A stretch of 10,951 nucleotides of DNA from Glomus cerebriforme. Its lineage: Eukaryota; Glomeromycota; Glomeromycetes; Glomerales; Glomeraceae. Position numbers and translations under genes: made by a program. Under the pieces are notes generated by a model. That model was not told where the DNA came from and ran no database searches. It saw nothing but the letters and a program-made list of their open reading frames with translations. Positions 1 to 7,460 of the stretch are shown here, one piece after another. The stretch lies in the NCBI GenBank assembly GCA_003550305.1, contig QKYT01000629.1:8008-18958 (forward strand), written 5' to 3'. Every line of letters begins with the position of its first letter. Position 1 is the first letter of the stretch.

Positions 1-455
1 AGATAAATATTTTAACCTTATACAAGCATCTATACATCTAATAACAAGGGACACCCATCTCCTTATTTATCATAAGTATTAAATATGTCTGTATGGAAAA
101 TAAAATAGAAAAACACTCAGTCATAAATAAATAGCTTATGTTAGATATAATATAAATAACATGTATNAGTTCAAACATTNACTTAGATATAAATAAATAG
201 CTCACTTTAGGTATCAGATATGATATCATCATTTACCTATATTATATATATCAAATACAAGCATGAAAATTTCATTCAGGTATGCGTGTATGAGGGTTAA
301 AACCTCACTCAGGCATGAACAATCCTAATTAAGCAAGATAATCATAAGTAATCATAAAATACATGAAGATAAAATGCAGTTAGAAAACAGTTAAAAAAAA
401 TAAATCAAAAATAAAAATAGGAAATTAACAAAAATAAACTAAAAAAAAATGAAAG
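1..455. other. AT-rich spacer with short degenerate repeats
   Basis: No convincing coding frame is visible. Two ambiguous bases occur near 167 and 180. The 14-mer ataaataaatagct occurs at 123-136 and again at 189-202, and motifs like cattcaggtatg and cactcaggcatg occur near 273-315, so this looks like a degenerate repeat tract of roughly 65-bp spacing. The short minus-strand open frame across it has low-complexity composition and is not a credible gene. Confidence 0.5.
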
Positions 456-706
456 TTACCTCACTAACTCTTGGTCCACTTTTTTTTGGAATAGACTAAA
501 CAGAATTTTTTGGGTTTCCTCGCGACTGAGGGGATTTATTTCTTCCGGTCGATTGATAACTTGTTCTCGAATAGTTTAATGTAGGCTTCATGTTGCGAAA
601 TTTTGTTTATTTAATGGAGGAAGGACTGCTCTTTTTGAAATAACTTTTGGGCGAAAAGATCTAGCTCAAAAAAATCCAAAAAAAATCTGCTTTCTAGTAA
701 TCTGTG
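456..706 (-). pseudogene. Decayed exon of an unrecognised multicopy-type gene
   Basis: On the minus strand a frame running down from about 706 encodes a plausible protein with motifs FFELDLFAQKLFQKEQSFLH, then an in-frame TAA (611-613) where CAA (Gln) would fit. It continues in the same frame with INKISQHEAYIKLFENKLS. Near 535-548 the frame slips and resumes as NPLSREETQKILFSLFQKKV, ending at the stop at 456-458. Residue composition (many Glu, Lys, Gln, Phe, and charged helices) differs from the low-complexity surroundings, and GC content is locally higher. The end contains a possible splice donor (gtgag|gtaact), so it may be an internal exon rather than the gene's end. I do not recognise a domain. 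The style resembles glomeromycete multicopy hypothetical proteins. The stop and frame change argue for a relic. Confidence 0.45.
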
Positions 707-1448
707 CAAATCATTATTTATTGTCAAAACATAAATTAGAAGATTAGTTAAAGTAATAAATATATGAAACAAAACTAATAAAAATAATTACCTCAAAAAC
801 AAACAAAAAAATTAAAAAAGCAGAAAAGCCAACGTACATCAAAGGATTTTTATTTGAAAAGAAACTAATCATTTATTTTTTAAGAATGCAAAATTAAAAC
901 TGTAAAAATATAAGAAATATACCTGATATATATATATATTTTGCAGGAGGATATGAGGTCTATTGAGTCATTCTTCGATATATTGACAATTATCTAAATT
1001 ATCTATTGGCTAATTATCACATAATATAAACTAATCTGCATTAGGTAATATTCATTCATTGAATTCCTGAAAAAGTATTTTTTTTTGACAAGTCAAAAAT
1101 CACTACATTTTGTGCGAATAGCAGTTTAATGTCCGCTAATAACTGAAATAACCAATTGATTAAAAATGAATTACACAGAGTAAAAGTTTATTGACATATG
1201 ATTATATCAGATTAATAATGAGTCATAATTTAACAATGATATCAGATCATAAAATTAATCAAATTTAATCAATAAATTATACCGTGAAACAGCAAAATAA
1301 TTACAATAAATATTATTATTAATAGTTTGTCATTAATTATAATTTAGGGCATAGTAAACTAATTATTCTTAATTTGATTAGAAAATTTACTAAATTTTCA
1401 TTTAAATTCGAAAAAAAACAAATTTTTATTATTTTCTTTTCCTTAAAT
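707..1448. other. AT-rich spacer, no gene seen
   Basis: Very AT-rich sequence with A and T runs and a short TA microsatellite near 925-940. Neither strand shows a protein-like frame. It separates the minus-strand exon relic from the plus-strand Gag-like pseudogene. Confidence 0.5.
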
Positions 1449-2632
1449 ATGGAATTATCAAAATATACCGGAACTATTCATCCTGAAGAATGGTTAAAAT
1501 AAGTAATAATTTTTAATAAAGATAATAAAATGAAAAGAAATTCTTAAAATTTGTAATCTAATGATAGATTCCACAATAATTGTTTCTAATGAAATTAATT
1601 CTTTTGATTAACTTTAAAATGGTAGTCATATGTGATTTTAAAGCTTTAATAAGATTCTTGTAAAAGAGAATTAAAATTATTAGAATATATTCCTGAAAAA
1701 TAGGAGAAATATACTACTACATTTCTTGCCAATTTTCGTTCGATTTGTAAAGATGCTAAGATTAATGATCCTAAAAACATTAAAAAATTCTTTATAATTT
1801 ATATTCATTAGATGAATTTGAAGATGAATTTATTAGAAGAGTAAATTGAATTGACTACAATTAGAAATACATAACAACTTTTAAGGAAGAAATATTCAAA
1901 ATAATCAACCCATTTCAACATATTGGATTGTGAAAAATTAAAAGCTTTATTAAGATTAATAATTAATGACGAATATCTTCTATCACCATACAGATTTGGA
2001 GAAAAAAGAAAGATTCAATGATTTTAAAAAATGATTTTATTAAAACCATAGAAGCTATTATAAAAAAAAACAAAAAATTTATTTTTGATTTAATTGAAAT
2101 AATTGGTAATAAGAAAGTAAAATCACTTAATGAAATTTGGATTAATTTCATGAACATGAACAAAGCTTCATAACTCAGGCAGTAAATAGATGATAAAAAA
2201 AGAAAAGAAAATATAAACAGAGTAGATAATAACACTAATGATGGACGCGAGAAAGTTTACCAAATTACTCCTTTACCGACTAATACTGTAGAAAATTAAA
2301 CGGAATTCTATGTAAATTTAAGAAGAATATGGAACTGATCAAGCAACAAGCCAATATACACATACAAGCAATAAACCATATTGTTTTCATGGATGAAACA
2401 AATATAAAAAGGAATTCAGAACAGAAACTTTTACAACTTTAAAGTATACATCAAGGTCTAAAGTGACTGTAAATTAAAGTAAATAAATATAGTATAGTAT
2501 GTAAAGTTGATGGATACAGTATAAGTTAAATAGAATGTCATATGAAAAACTGGGTGTACTGCTGACAATAAAGAAATGGGTACAATAACAAAAATCAGAA
2601 TTGATCAATTAGAAATAGATATGACAAATTAA
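1449..2632 (+). pseudogene. Broken Gag-like gene of a glomeromycete multicopy family
   Basis: ATG at 1449 opens MELSKYTGTIHPEEWLK and then hits TAA where Gln would fit. Later segments in shifting frames include CKRELKLLEYIPEK, FLANFRSICKDAKINDPKNI, NLYSLDEFEDEFIRRVN, LDCEKLKALLRLIINDEYLL and IEIIGNKKVKSLNEIWINF. These follow the order of a Gag-like, mostly helical region that I recall at the N-terminus of many multicopy Rhizophagus proteins. The last part has Cys-Lys-Val-Asp-Gly...Cys spacing near 2500-2540, which could be a decayed CCHC zinc knuckle, and a final frame ending at the TAA at 2630-2632. Stops at TAA/TAG are abundant, several at expected Gln positions (for example the EK-TAG-E codon near 1701 and two near 2173 and 2188), with several frameshifts. 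The gene cannot encode an intact protein. Retrotransposon Gag and host-domesticated Gag-like gene are both possible. No reverse transcriptase follows. Confidence 0.65.
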
Positions 2633-2952
2633 TACTATTATTTTGGTTTATTATTTATTTAGTATTGGATTTAATTTCAATATTTAAATCCAAATTTTAC
2701 AATTTAATTTTTTTTTTTACTTTAACTAGAGGAAGATGATGTGTAGTGACTGTGTTGCTGCGTTTTTATTTAATTACAAAAGTAAATGGATTGTAGTATT
2801 TTAAATATATATTAACAAATATCTATAACTCTAGATTGTTAAAATGGAAATAAATTATTTAAAATTTTTTTTCATGATACTAACCAAATTTAGAATATAG
2901 AAAATTTTATCCATTAAGTATACAGAAAAAAAAAGAATTTAATAATTAGTAA
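2633..2952. other. AT-rich spacer, no gene seen
   Basis: Poly-T (about 2708-2720) and poly-A tracts with no protein-like frame. It ends directly at the Helitron-type CTAG terminus. Confidence 0.45.
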
Positions 2953-3285
2953 CTAGTTTACTACCCGTTGCTTTGCAACGAGTTTTAGCTAAATTTATTG
3001 TTGAACTTAATTTTAGGTTAAAATTCTATACTGATTTTTTAATTTTATTTATAATTTTTAATTCCGGCCATCCTTTTTTTGGAAATTTGTGTAATCTTGT
3101 ACTACCATTTGATCCAATTTTCGTGGGAAATAAAATTGTCTTTTTTGGACTTTGTGTCGGTTACACACAAATATTTTTATTAATGAAAAAAAATCCACAA
3201 TATAAAAAAAACACCCTTGTTTGTGTGGTAAAATTTTGCCTCCCTTCCTAATTCTAATTCAAATTCTAATTCTTATATATAATTA
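2953..3285 (-). mobile_element. Probable non-autonomous Helitron (3' end clear, 5' end uncertain)
   Basis: Read on the minus strand, the sequence ends with a short hairpin, a 9-nt spacer, CTAG, and then host T. This is the standard Helitron 3' signature: a CTRR end with a stem-loop about 10 nt upstream, inserted between A and T. The hairpin stem is CGTTGC / GCAACG (2966-2971 and 2975-2980) with a three-base loop. The interior holds AT-rich filler and the tandem-like aattctaattc motifs at 3248-3272. No Rep/helicase gene fits in the interval, so the copy would be non-autonomous. The opposite end, expected to start TC after a host A, could not be placed. The stated upper limit is where the repeat-like interior fades. 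A plus-strand open frame inside (2973-3251) looks like chance. Confidence 0.5.
2966..2980 (-). repeat. Helitron-type terminal hairpin
   Basis: Perfect 6-bp inverted repeat CGTTGC-TTT-GCAACG, nine bases from the CTAG terminus at 2953-2956. In Helitrons such a stem-loop marks the 3' end for the rolling-circle transposase. Confidence 0.6.
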
Positions 3286-3381
3286 TATTAACTAACTGTT
3301 ATTTCACACAAGTTTTTATTTAATAAATCCTTGATGATTTCCTATTAATTCTATTAATTTTAAAAAAATATGCGTTACTAG

Positions 3382-3389
3382 TCACGTGA
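3382..3389. promoter_or_regulatory. Palindromic TCACGTGA (E-box/CACGTG) site
   Basis: Perfect 8-bp palindrome with a CACGTG core, the recognition core of fungal bHLH factors of the Cbf1/Pho4 type. GC content here is unusual for the surrounding sequence. Regulatory use is inferred only from the motif and its repetition at 3541-3550. Confidence 0.25.
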
Positions 3390-3540
3390 TCCGCGGTTTT
3401 TTAAAAAAAATATATACTTGGTCCAATTTTTTCAAAACCAATATCAATAAATATCAAATTAACTATTTTTTAGCATTAGTTTGTGTCCAAGATGATTATT
3501 ATTTATTCATTTATTTGTAAAAGTCCGAGCATTATTATAT

Positions 3541-3550
3541 ATCACGTGAT
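3541..3550. promoter_or_regulatory. Palindromic ATCACGTGAT (E-box/CACGTG) site
   Basis: Perfect 10-bp palindrome and the second CACGTG within 160 bp. It lies about 570 bp upstream of the membrane-protein start codon. It could be a bHLH binding site or part of a decayed repeat. Confidence 0.25.
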
Positions 3551-3710
3551 ATTCACTATCTTCGTAAAATTTCCACGGAAATTATTCAGCCTTATACAAT
3601 ATTCTGCCTGATACATTTTATTTTGATTATAATTAATTAAAAAAAACCAGTTAAAATAAAATAAAATTAATTTCTTTTTCTATAATTATTTGGTATCTTT
3701 CTAGATTTGA

Positions 3711-4008
3711 AATTATCAAGATACTAAACATTATGCCCGAAAAGCTGCATCATCGGAAAATCTTTTAAATCATTGTTTATCCTTATTTGAAATAGAACAT
3801 CCGGCAGAATCAAATTCCGTTCTGATGTGCTCGAGCCAATTTTGGGTTAGTTCAATTTCAAAATGTTGATCACGTACGTTACCTTTGATCTTCTTCCTTT
3901 TTCCAGGCAAATAAAGATCAATTAAATAAACATTTCGTCATTAAGCACCCTAAAGACAATATATTTTTTCTTTTGAACTTCTATGTAGAAGTATTTTTAT
4001 TTAATTAA
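3711..4008 (+). CDS. Possible two-exon gene fragment, unknown function
   Basis: An open frame at 3711-3845 (after a TGA at 3708-3710) encodes a mixed-composition peptide including HYARKAASSENLLNHC and FEIEHPAESNSVLMC. It is followed by a plausible intron at 3846-3906: donor gttagt, pyrimidine-rich tail, acceptor ttccag, 61 nt. Splicing keeps the frame and reads ANKDQLNKHFVIKHPKDN, then a hydrophobic Phe/Leu tail to the TAA at 4006-4008. The total would be about 78 residues. No good ATG starts exon one, so either an upstream exon is missing (a tctttctag acceptor ends at 3704, but the TGA follows it in this frame) or this is a truncated copy. I recognise no domain. The balanced codons and the consistent intron are the only evidence for coding. 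Confidence 0.35.
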
Positions 4009-4037
4009 ATTTAGTTAACGCATTTCTGTTATTTCCA

Positions 4038-4045
4038 TATAAAAA
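4038..4045 (+). promoter_or_regulatory. TATA-like element
   Basis: tataaaaa about 75 bp before the ATG at 4119. In such AT-rich DNA this could easily occur by chance. It is listed because its position suits a promoter for the membrane-protein gene. Confidence 0.2.
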
Positions 4046-4118
4046 TTTCAAGAAATTCAATAAAAGAAAGTAATTTAACTCATCCAATTTTCAATTTAAC
4101 ATCCAAAAATTATAAAAT

Positions 4119-5266
4119 ATGATTTTAAAGAATATTTTATCATTAATTACCAGTATCGACAGTATGGGTAAAAGATGTTTAATAGTGACAATTGCTATTA
4201 CTCTGCCAATATTTTTTGGCATATTCTTTGGTGTTAATTACTTTGAAGTTAAAAGATCCCAATACGTACCCACAATATGCCTGAGCTTATTTTCTACCAT
4301 CGTCCCCCGATTTTGTTGTGATTTGGATTGCAAAGGTTGTGGCGAAGCCTCGTCAAATGCTCCAAAATGCGAACTGTTAGTATCACAATCACAAACATTA
4401 TCTCCAGAAATGTGTAGGCAAAATAGCACTTTTTGTCCAAAATCAGGAACTGATGCAGATTGTGATAATGGATTTTACTGCTGCGATGAATGTTGTACTA
4501 CCAATTACTCTAGCAATGGCGGCTCTTATGAAGTCTGTAGCTGTTGTGATAGTGTCAGTCATTATGCTTGTCAGATGAGTTGCGCTATATGTTATAATGT
4601 AGAGTTAAATATAGAATATTATGTTGGTCAACAATTGCAGCATTCAAAGTATACACAAGATTTCAAGAAATCATTAAAAAATGCAAATCAGTTTCTCACT
4701 GAACATATGCCAAATAGTTTATTCTGGTGCTACTATAATCCATCATCAGTGACTGAAGTTATTCTTGAAAGGTACTTTACTCCATCGAAATGGATCTTAT
4801 TTGCATTTCCGGCTTTTTTCTTATTTATTTTCTCTTAGTATTTACAAACTTAGTATTACACAATTATATTAAGGACAGTACATGGAGATGGTCGGTTATT
4901 TCAATTATTTGGATTGGCATAATACTACCTTTTATAATTCTATTACAAGTTTGGAAATATGGTTTAGTTTCCAAAACAGGTTTGATAATTTTGATGGTCT
5001 TCATATTTTTATTTAAAACATTTGGTTGGCTTCCAATTTTGATAAAGATTTTAGTCGCTATTAAATTCTCAAAATTGCAATCAATTGGTCTAAGTTTTAT
5101 GGGGTTAATCATACCAATGTCTGTATATTCACCAATCATTTTATATATACCATCATCAAGATCAATCGCATATCCCATCTTGAGCGTTCAACTTACATTA
5201 GTTTCATTAAAAATCATTTATAAATGGAAACAGGATTTAATTGAAAATAATTTGTTTCGAGCTTAA
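4119..5266 (+). CDS. Cysteine-rich multi-pass membrane protein, split over two frames
   Basis: Two overlapping frames, 4119-4838 (239 codons) and 4790-5266, together look like one protein. The first has a membrane segment at about residues 20-42, then a loop with 19 cysteines between residues 54 and 158 (including CC at 66-67, CCDECC at 121-126 and CSCC at 140-143). A region ending FWCYYNPSS follows, then a second hydrophobic helix from about 224. The second frame continues that helix and adds further hydrophobic segments, ending in a basic tail. A -1 shift on the T run at 4814-4820 gives a continuous product of about 382 residues with five or six membrane spans. The pattern resembles a fungal, glomeromycete-rich family with the consensus NGYxCC...CxCC...CxxCY. 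Its function is unknown. The Cys loop is probably extracytoplasmic and disulphide-bonded. Met16 is an alternative start. The frame change may be an assembly error, a mutation or programmed. Confidence 0.7.
4814..4820 (+). other. T TTT TTC heptamer where the reading frame must shift by -1
   Basis: In the upstream frame the codons are gct-ttt-ttc (residues 232-234). Slipping back one base here reads ttt-ttt-ctt-att and enters the downstream frame exactly, within one hydrophobic helix. This fits the X-XXY-YYZ form of a -1 slippery site. It is equally a six-T homopolymer prone to one-base indels. Confidence 0.4.
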
Positions 5267-5315
5267 TGAAATTTCAAGGAAAATTTTCATGAAATTTTAT
5301 GTTTTTCGTGTTTTA

Positions 5316-5321
5316 AATAAA
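5316..5321 (+). terminator. AATAAA polyadenylation signal, candidate
   Basis: AATAAA about 50 bp after the stop codon of the membrane-protein gene, a suitable distance for a 3' end. The motif is common by chance in this AT-rich sequence. Confidence 0.25.
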
Positions 5322-5755
5322 ATTTATTTTTGGTTTAACTTAAAGAAATTATATAATTAGTAAGATAAAATACTTGGTTGTATAAAGGAATCGATTTCTA
5401 AGAAATAAAATAAAAATGAATTGAAATTTATAGGGAACAGATCGTAAATTCAATTGAAAAAACATAATACCAATAGCAGCAGATGAGAATAAATGTAATT
5501 TTCGTTTATACTACTGTAAAAAAAAAATAACCTAAAATTTATTTGCATCAAAAATTTTATTAAATTATGTAAATTCACGCTGGCTAGTGTCTAAGACAAT
5601 TAATTTTTTTGCTAAAAAATTTTATAATATCTTTACAAGTATTCCTATTATAAAGTGCCTGTTTACTTGCTTACATAGGGCCCTAAAATTGTAGGTCACA
5701 TGATTATTACTGCTTACAAAAAATGAATTACACAAATGTAATTAAAATTTCGAGT
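5322..5755. other. AT-rich spacer, no gene seen
   Basis: Lies between the 3' ends of two convergent genes: the membrane-protein gene (plus) and the zinc-ribbon pseudogene (minus). A slightly GC-richer patch at 5670-5705 includes gggccc and gtcacatgat, but no coding or RNA structure could be supported. Confidence 0.4.
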
Positions 5756-6655
5756 TTACTCAATAAGATCCAATTCTCAAAGATGTTTGGGAATAACTAT
5801 ATATGGATTTTTGTAATACTAAACATACTTTAAAGAAATCCAGTTTTCTTCGCACAATTCTTTCTTGAGTTGATCTCATGCTTGCTATTNGATAAAATTA
5901 TTGGGATCTCCTCTATGAAAGAATTCTATATATTTTTNGTACTGTTCTCCTTATACTTCGATTGCAAAATCCATATTCATAATAGGAAATATCAAGTTCT
6001 AAACCTGTTGGATATTCTGATGTTTTAAAAAAATTAGGCTTACAATTCTTAGAAGGTGGACCAAGATATTTTGTTACGATTTCTCAGCATAAATTTTTAT
6101 GTTAATAATTTTGACAGTATGCTTCTTATCTTTTATATGTTAAAAATCAGCTGCCCTTTATAATAATGCCATTTTAAAGGTGAATAACAACCAATATAGT
6201 TTTCTGATAGGCATGCTCCATTTCGTTTATATGCCTCCTGCTTGGCAATTTCAAAAATACATGCTTTATTAACTGCACAAGTCGGACACCATAATTTGTT
6301 ATTTTTTATAGAACTGAAACAAGCCAACTACATATGCCCATTATGACAACACCATTTTAAGGGTAAATGACAATTGATATATTTTTCTGAAAGACACTCT
6401 CCATTTTGACTGTGTGCTATTAGCTTAACATCTTCAATAGTATAAGGTTTTTTTTCTGTACAAACCCAACACCATCTTTTATTATTTTTTACAGAATTGA
6501 GACAAGCCACCCATATATGCCCATCTTGACAATGCTATAGCAAAGATGTATTACCATTAATGTACTTTTTAAAGAGACATTCTCCACCTCTATTAAATAC
6601 AACCAATTTAGCAGTTTCAAGGGTATGCCGAATATTACCTGCACAATATGGATAC

Positions 6656-6664
6656 CATGATCTT
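6656..6664. repeat. Target-site duplication, left copy (catgatctt)
   Basis: Identical to the right copy directly abutting the other end of the element. Removing the element and one copy (450 bp) restores a continuous minus-strand frame reading NIKYQRSWYPYCAG, which shows the empty site was coding-like. Confidence 0.85.
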
Positions 6665-7105
6665 GCACGTCTGGAATGTGTGCCAGGTTAGTGGCGCAGC
6701 AATTTTCAAATGTTATAAAAAATAAGTTTATAACTTAATAAAAAACTCCCAAAATTATTAATGTGGCTGTATTTTTAGTTGCTCTGCAGGTTTACTTAAA
6801 GGTCGGAAGGGGTTTTAAAAGTCGTTTTTGACTTTACATATAAAAAAATAAAAAAATCCTCTTTGCCGATCATTTCCAAAAATGGTTAGATTAATTTTAA
6901 CGAAAAAAAGTGTTTTATCGAAATAAGTCAAAAACGACCTTCAAAATCACCTTTGCTACTCTAAGTAAACTCGCAGAGCGGGCAAAAATACACATATTGC
7001 ATGTTTTTTAAAACTATATATTGAGAAAATATTTTTTTTTGCAAAATTTTTCTGCGCCACAGTTGGTTAACTGCGCCACCAACCTGGCACACATTTCAGA
7101 CGTGC
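6665..7105. mobile_element. 441-bp foldback (MULE/MITE-like) element with long inverted arms
   Basis: The left end begins GCACGTCTGGAATGTGTGCC (6665) and the right end, reverse-complemented, begins GCACGTCTGAAATGTGTGCC (7105). The first 35 bases match at 33 positions. Inverted similarity continues inward: gctctgcaggtttactta at 6781-6798 pairs with 6962-6979 (16 of 18), and gtcgtttttgactt at 6821-6834 is perfectly inverted at 6925-6938. Almost the whole element is therefore two arms (about 170 and 180 bp) around a loop of about 90 bp. Both sides carry an identical 9-bp direct repeat. The 9-bp duplication and long inverted ends fit Mutator-like non-autonomous elements. No transposase is encoded. 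The right arm has an extra copy of tggcgcag, a local duplication of about 20 bp. Confidence 0.85.
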
Positions 7106-7114
7106 CATGATCTT
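7106..7114. repeat. Target-site duplication, right copy (catgatctt)
   Basis: Perfect 9-bp match to the left copy, immediately outside the right inverted end. The perfect copy suggests insertion more recent than much of the pseudogene decay around it. Confidence 0.85.
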
Positions 7115-7275
7115 TGATATTTTATATTACTAAATGGTGCAGTTCATTCATGACCTTTAGCACAACACCATTCTAAGTGTGACAAACTATTTATATAAAT
7201 TCTGGAAAGACACTCTCAGTTGCAATTTTACAAGCATAATCTTTAGATCTCATTTTTTATAAATAATCGATATAT

Positions 7276-7419
7276 TTAAAACTGCATTATAGCACAAATC
7301 TCAGTTTCATCCCCAGTATATTCTCGCAATAAATCAGACTGTGCATGTTCTAATGCTAGCCTAAACACAAAATGAATTTGGTTATACCATAATATAAATT
7401 GATAAAGAATCACTATAAC
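7276..7419 (-). CDS. Short unrecognised coding-like fragment
   Basis: The minus-strand frame between TGA (7420-7422) and TAA (7276-7278) encodes about 47 residues, including FRLALEHAQSDLLREYTGDE and TEICAIMQF. The composition is balanced and unlike the surrounding low-complexity translations. There is no ATG near its start, and no domain is recognised. It lies just upstream of the zinc-ribbon pseudogene on the same strand and could be its first exon or an exon of another decayed gene. Confidence 0.3.
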   Translation of the reverse strand, partial: VIVILYQFILWYNQIHFVFRLALEHAQSDLLREYTGDETEICAIMQF

Positions 7420-7460
7420 TCATTAAAATTGCTATAAATCACTATAAATCATTAATAAAT

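Larger units (their letters stand above)
3286..3710. other. Spacer holding two CACGTG palindromes
   Basis: No credible gene. A short plus-strand ATG frame near 3492 (about 40 codons) has no features of note. The region carries two TCACGTGA palindromes and lies upstream of the possible two-exon fragment and the membrane-protein gene. Confidence 0.4.
5756..7253 (-). pseudogene. Zinc-ribbon repeat protein with C-terminal nuclease-like domain, broken
   Basis: Read on the minus strand from about 7253, at least four tandem units of about 61 residues can be seen. Each has a form like GECLSEKYIN...LKWCCHNGHMW, followed by a CxxC knuckle (WCWVC, WCPTC). After the repeats come KYLGPPSKNCKPN, GLELDISYYEYGF and, one frame over, FAIEV-stop-GEQ with KYIEFFHRGDPNNF, DQLKKELCEENWISLKYV and a stop at 5756-5758. 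The E/D plus ExQ arrangement resembles a PD-(D/E)XK or Vsr-like nuclease fold. That fold is inferred. Such proteins are numerous in Rhizophagus and may derive from endonuclease-bearing mobile elements. Lesions: Trp codons changed to TAG (6328-6330, 6535-6537) and TGA (7144-7146), several stops in the nuclease part, frameshifts near 5975 and 7215, and insertion of a foldback element at 6665-7105. Two ambiguous bases (near 5890 and 5939) fall in the nuclease part. Confidence 0.75.

Noticed and set aside
38..232. Minus-strand 64-residue open frame
   Set aside because: It contains ambiguous bases and low-complexity Ile/Tyr/Ser composition, and overlaps degenerate repeats.
1963..2235. Minus-strand 90-residue hydrophobic open frame
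   Set aside because: It is the antisense of the Gag-like relic, whose Lys/Asn/Ile-rich plus strand gives Phe/Leu-rich translation by default.
1449..2632. TAA/TAG read as glutamine (alternative genetic code)
   Set aside because: The membrane-protein gene ends at normal stops, frameshifts accompany the stops in the relics, and TGA stops also occur at Trp/Arg positions.
2973..3251. Plus-strand 92-residue open frame
   Set aside because: It lies inside the Helitron-like repeat and starts within the terminal hairpin region. Its Phe/Leu-rich composition is expected of T-rich DNA.
4238..4429. Minus-strand 63-residue frame with several Cys
   Set aside because: Antisense shadow of the cysteine-rich membrane-protein gene.
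4772..4838. Intron joining the two halves of the membrane-protein gene (gtactt...cttag)
   Set aside because: Splicing there enters the wrong frame and stops after about eleven codons. It would also remove a plausible membrane helix.
4864..5178. Minus-strand 104-residue frame
   Set aside because: Antisense shadow of the second half of the membrane-protein gene, which has a better plus-strand membrane pattern.
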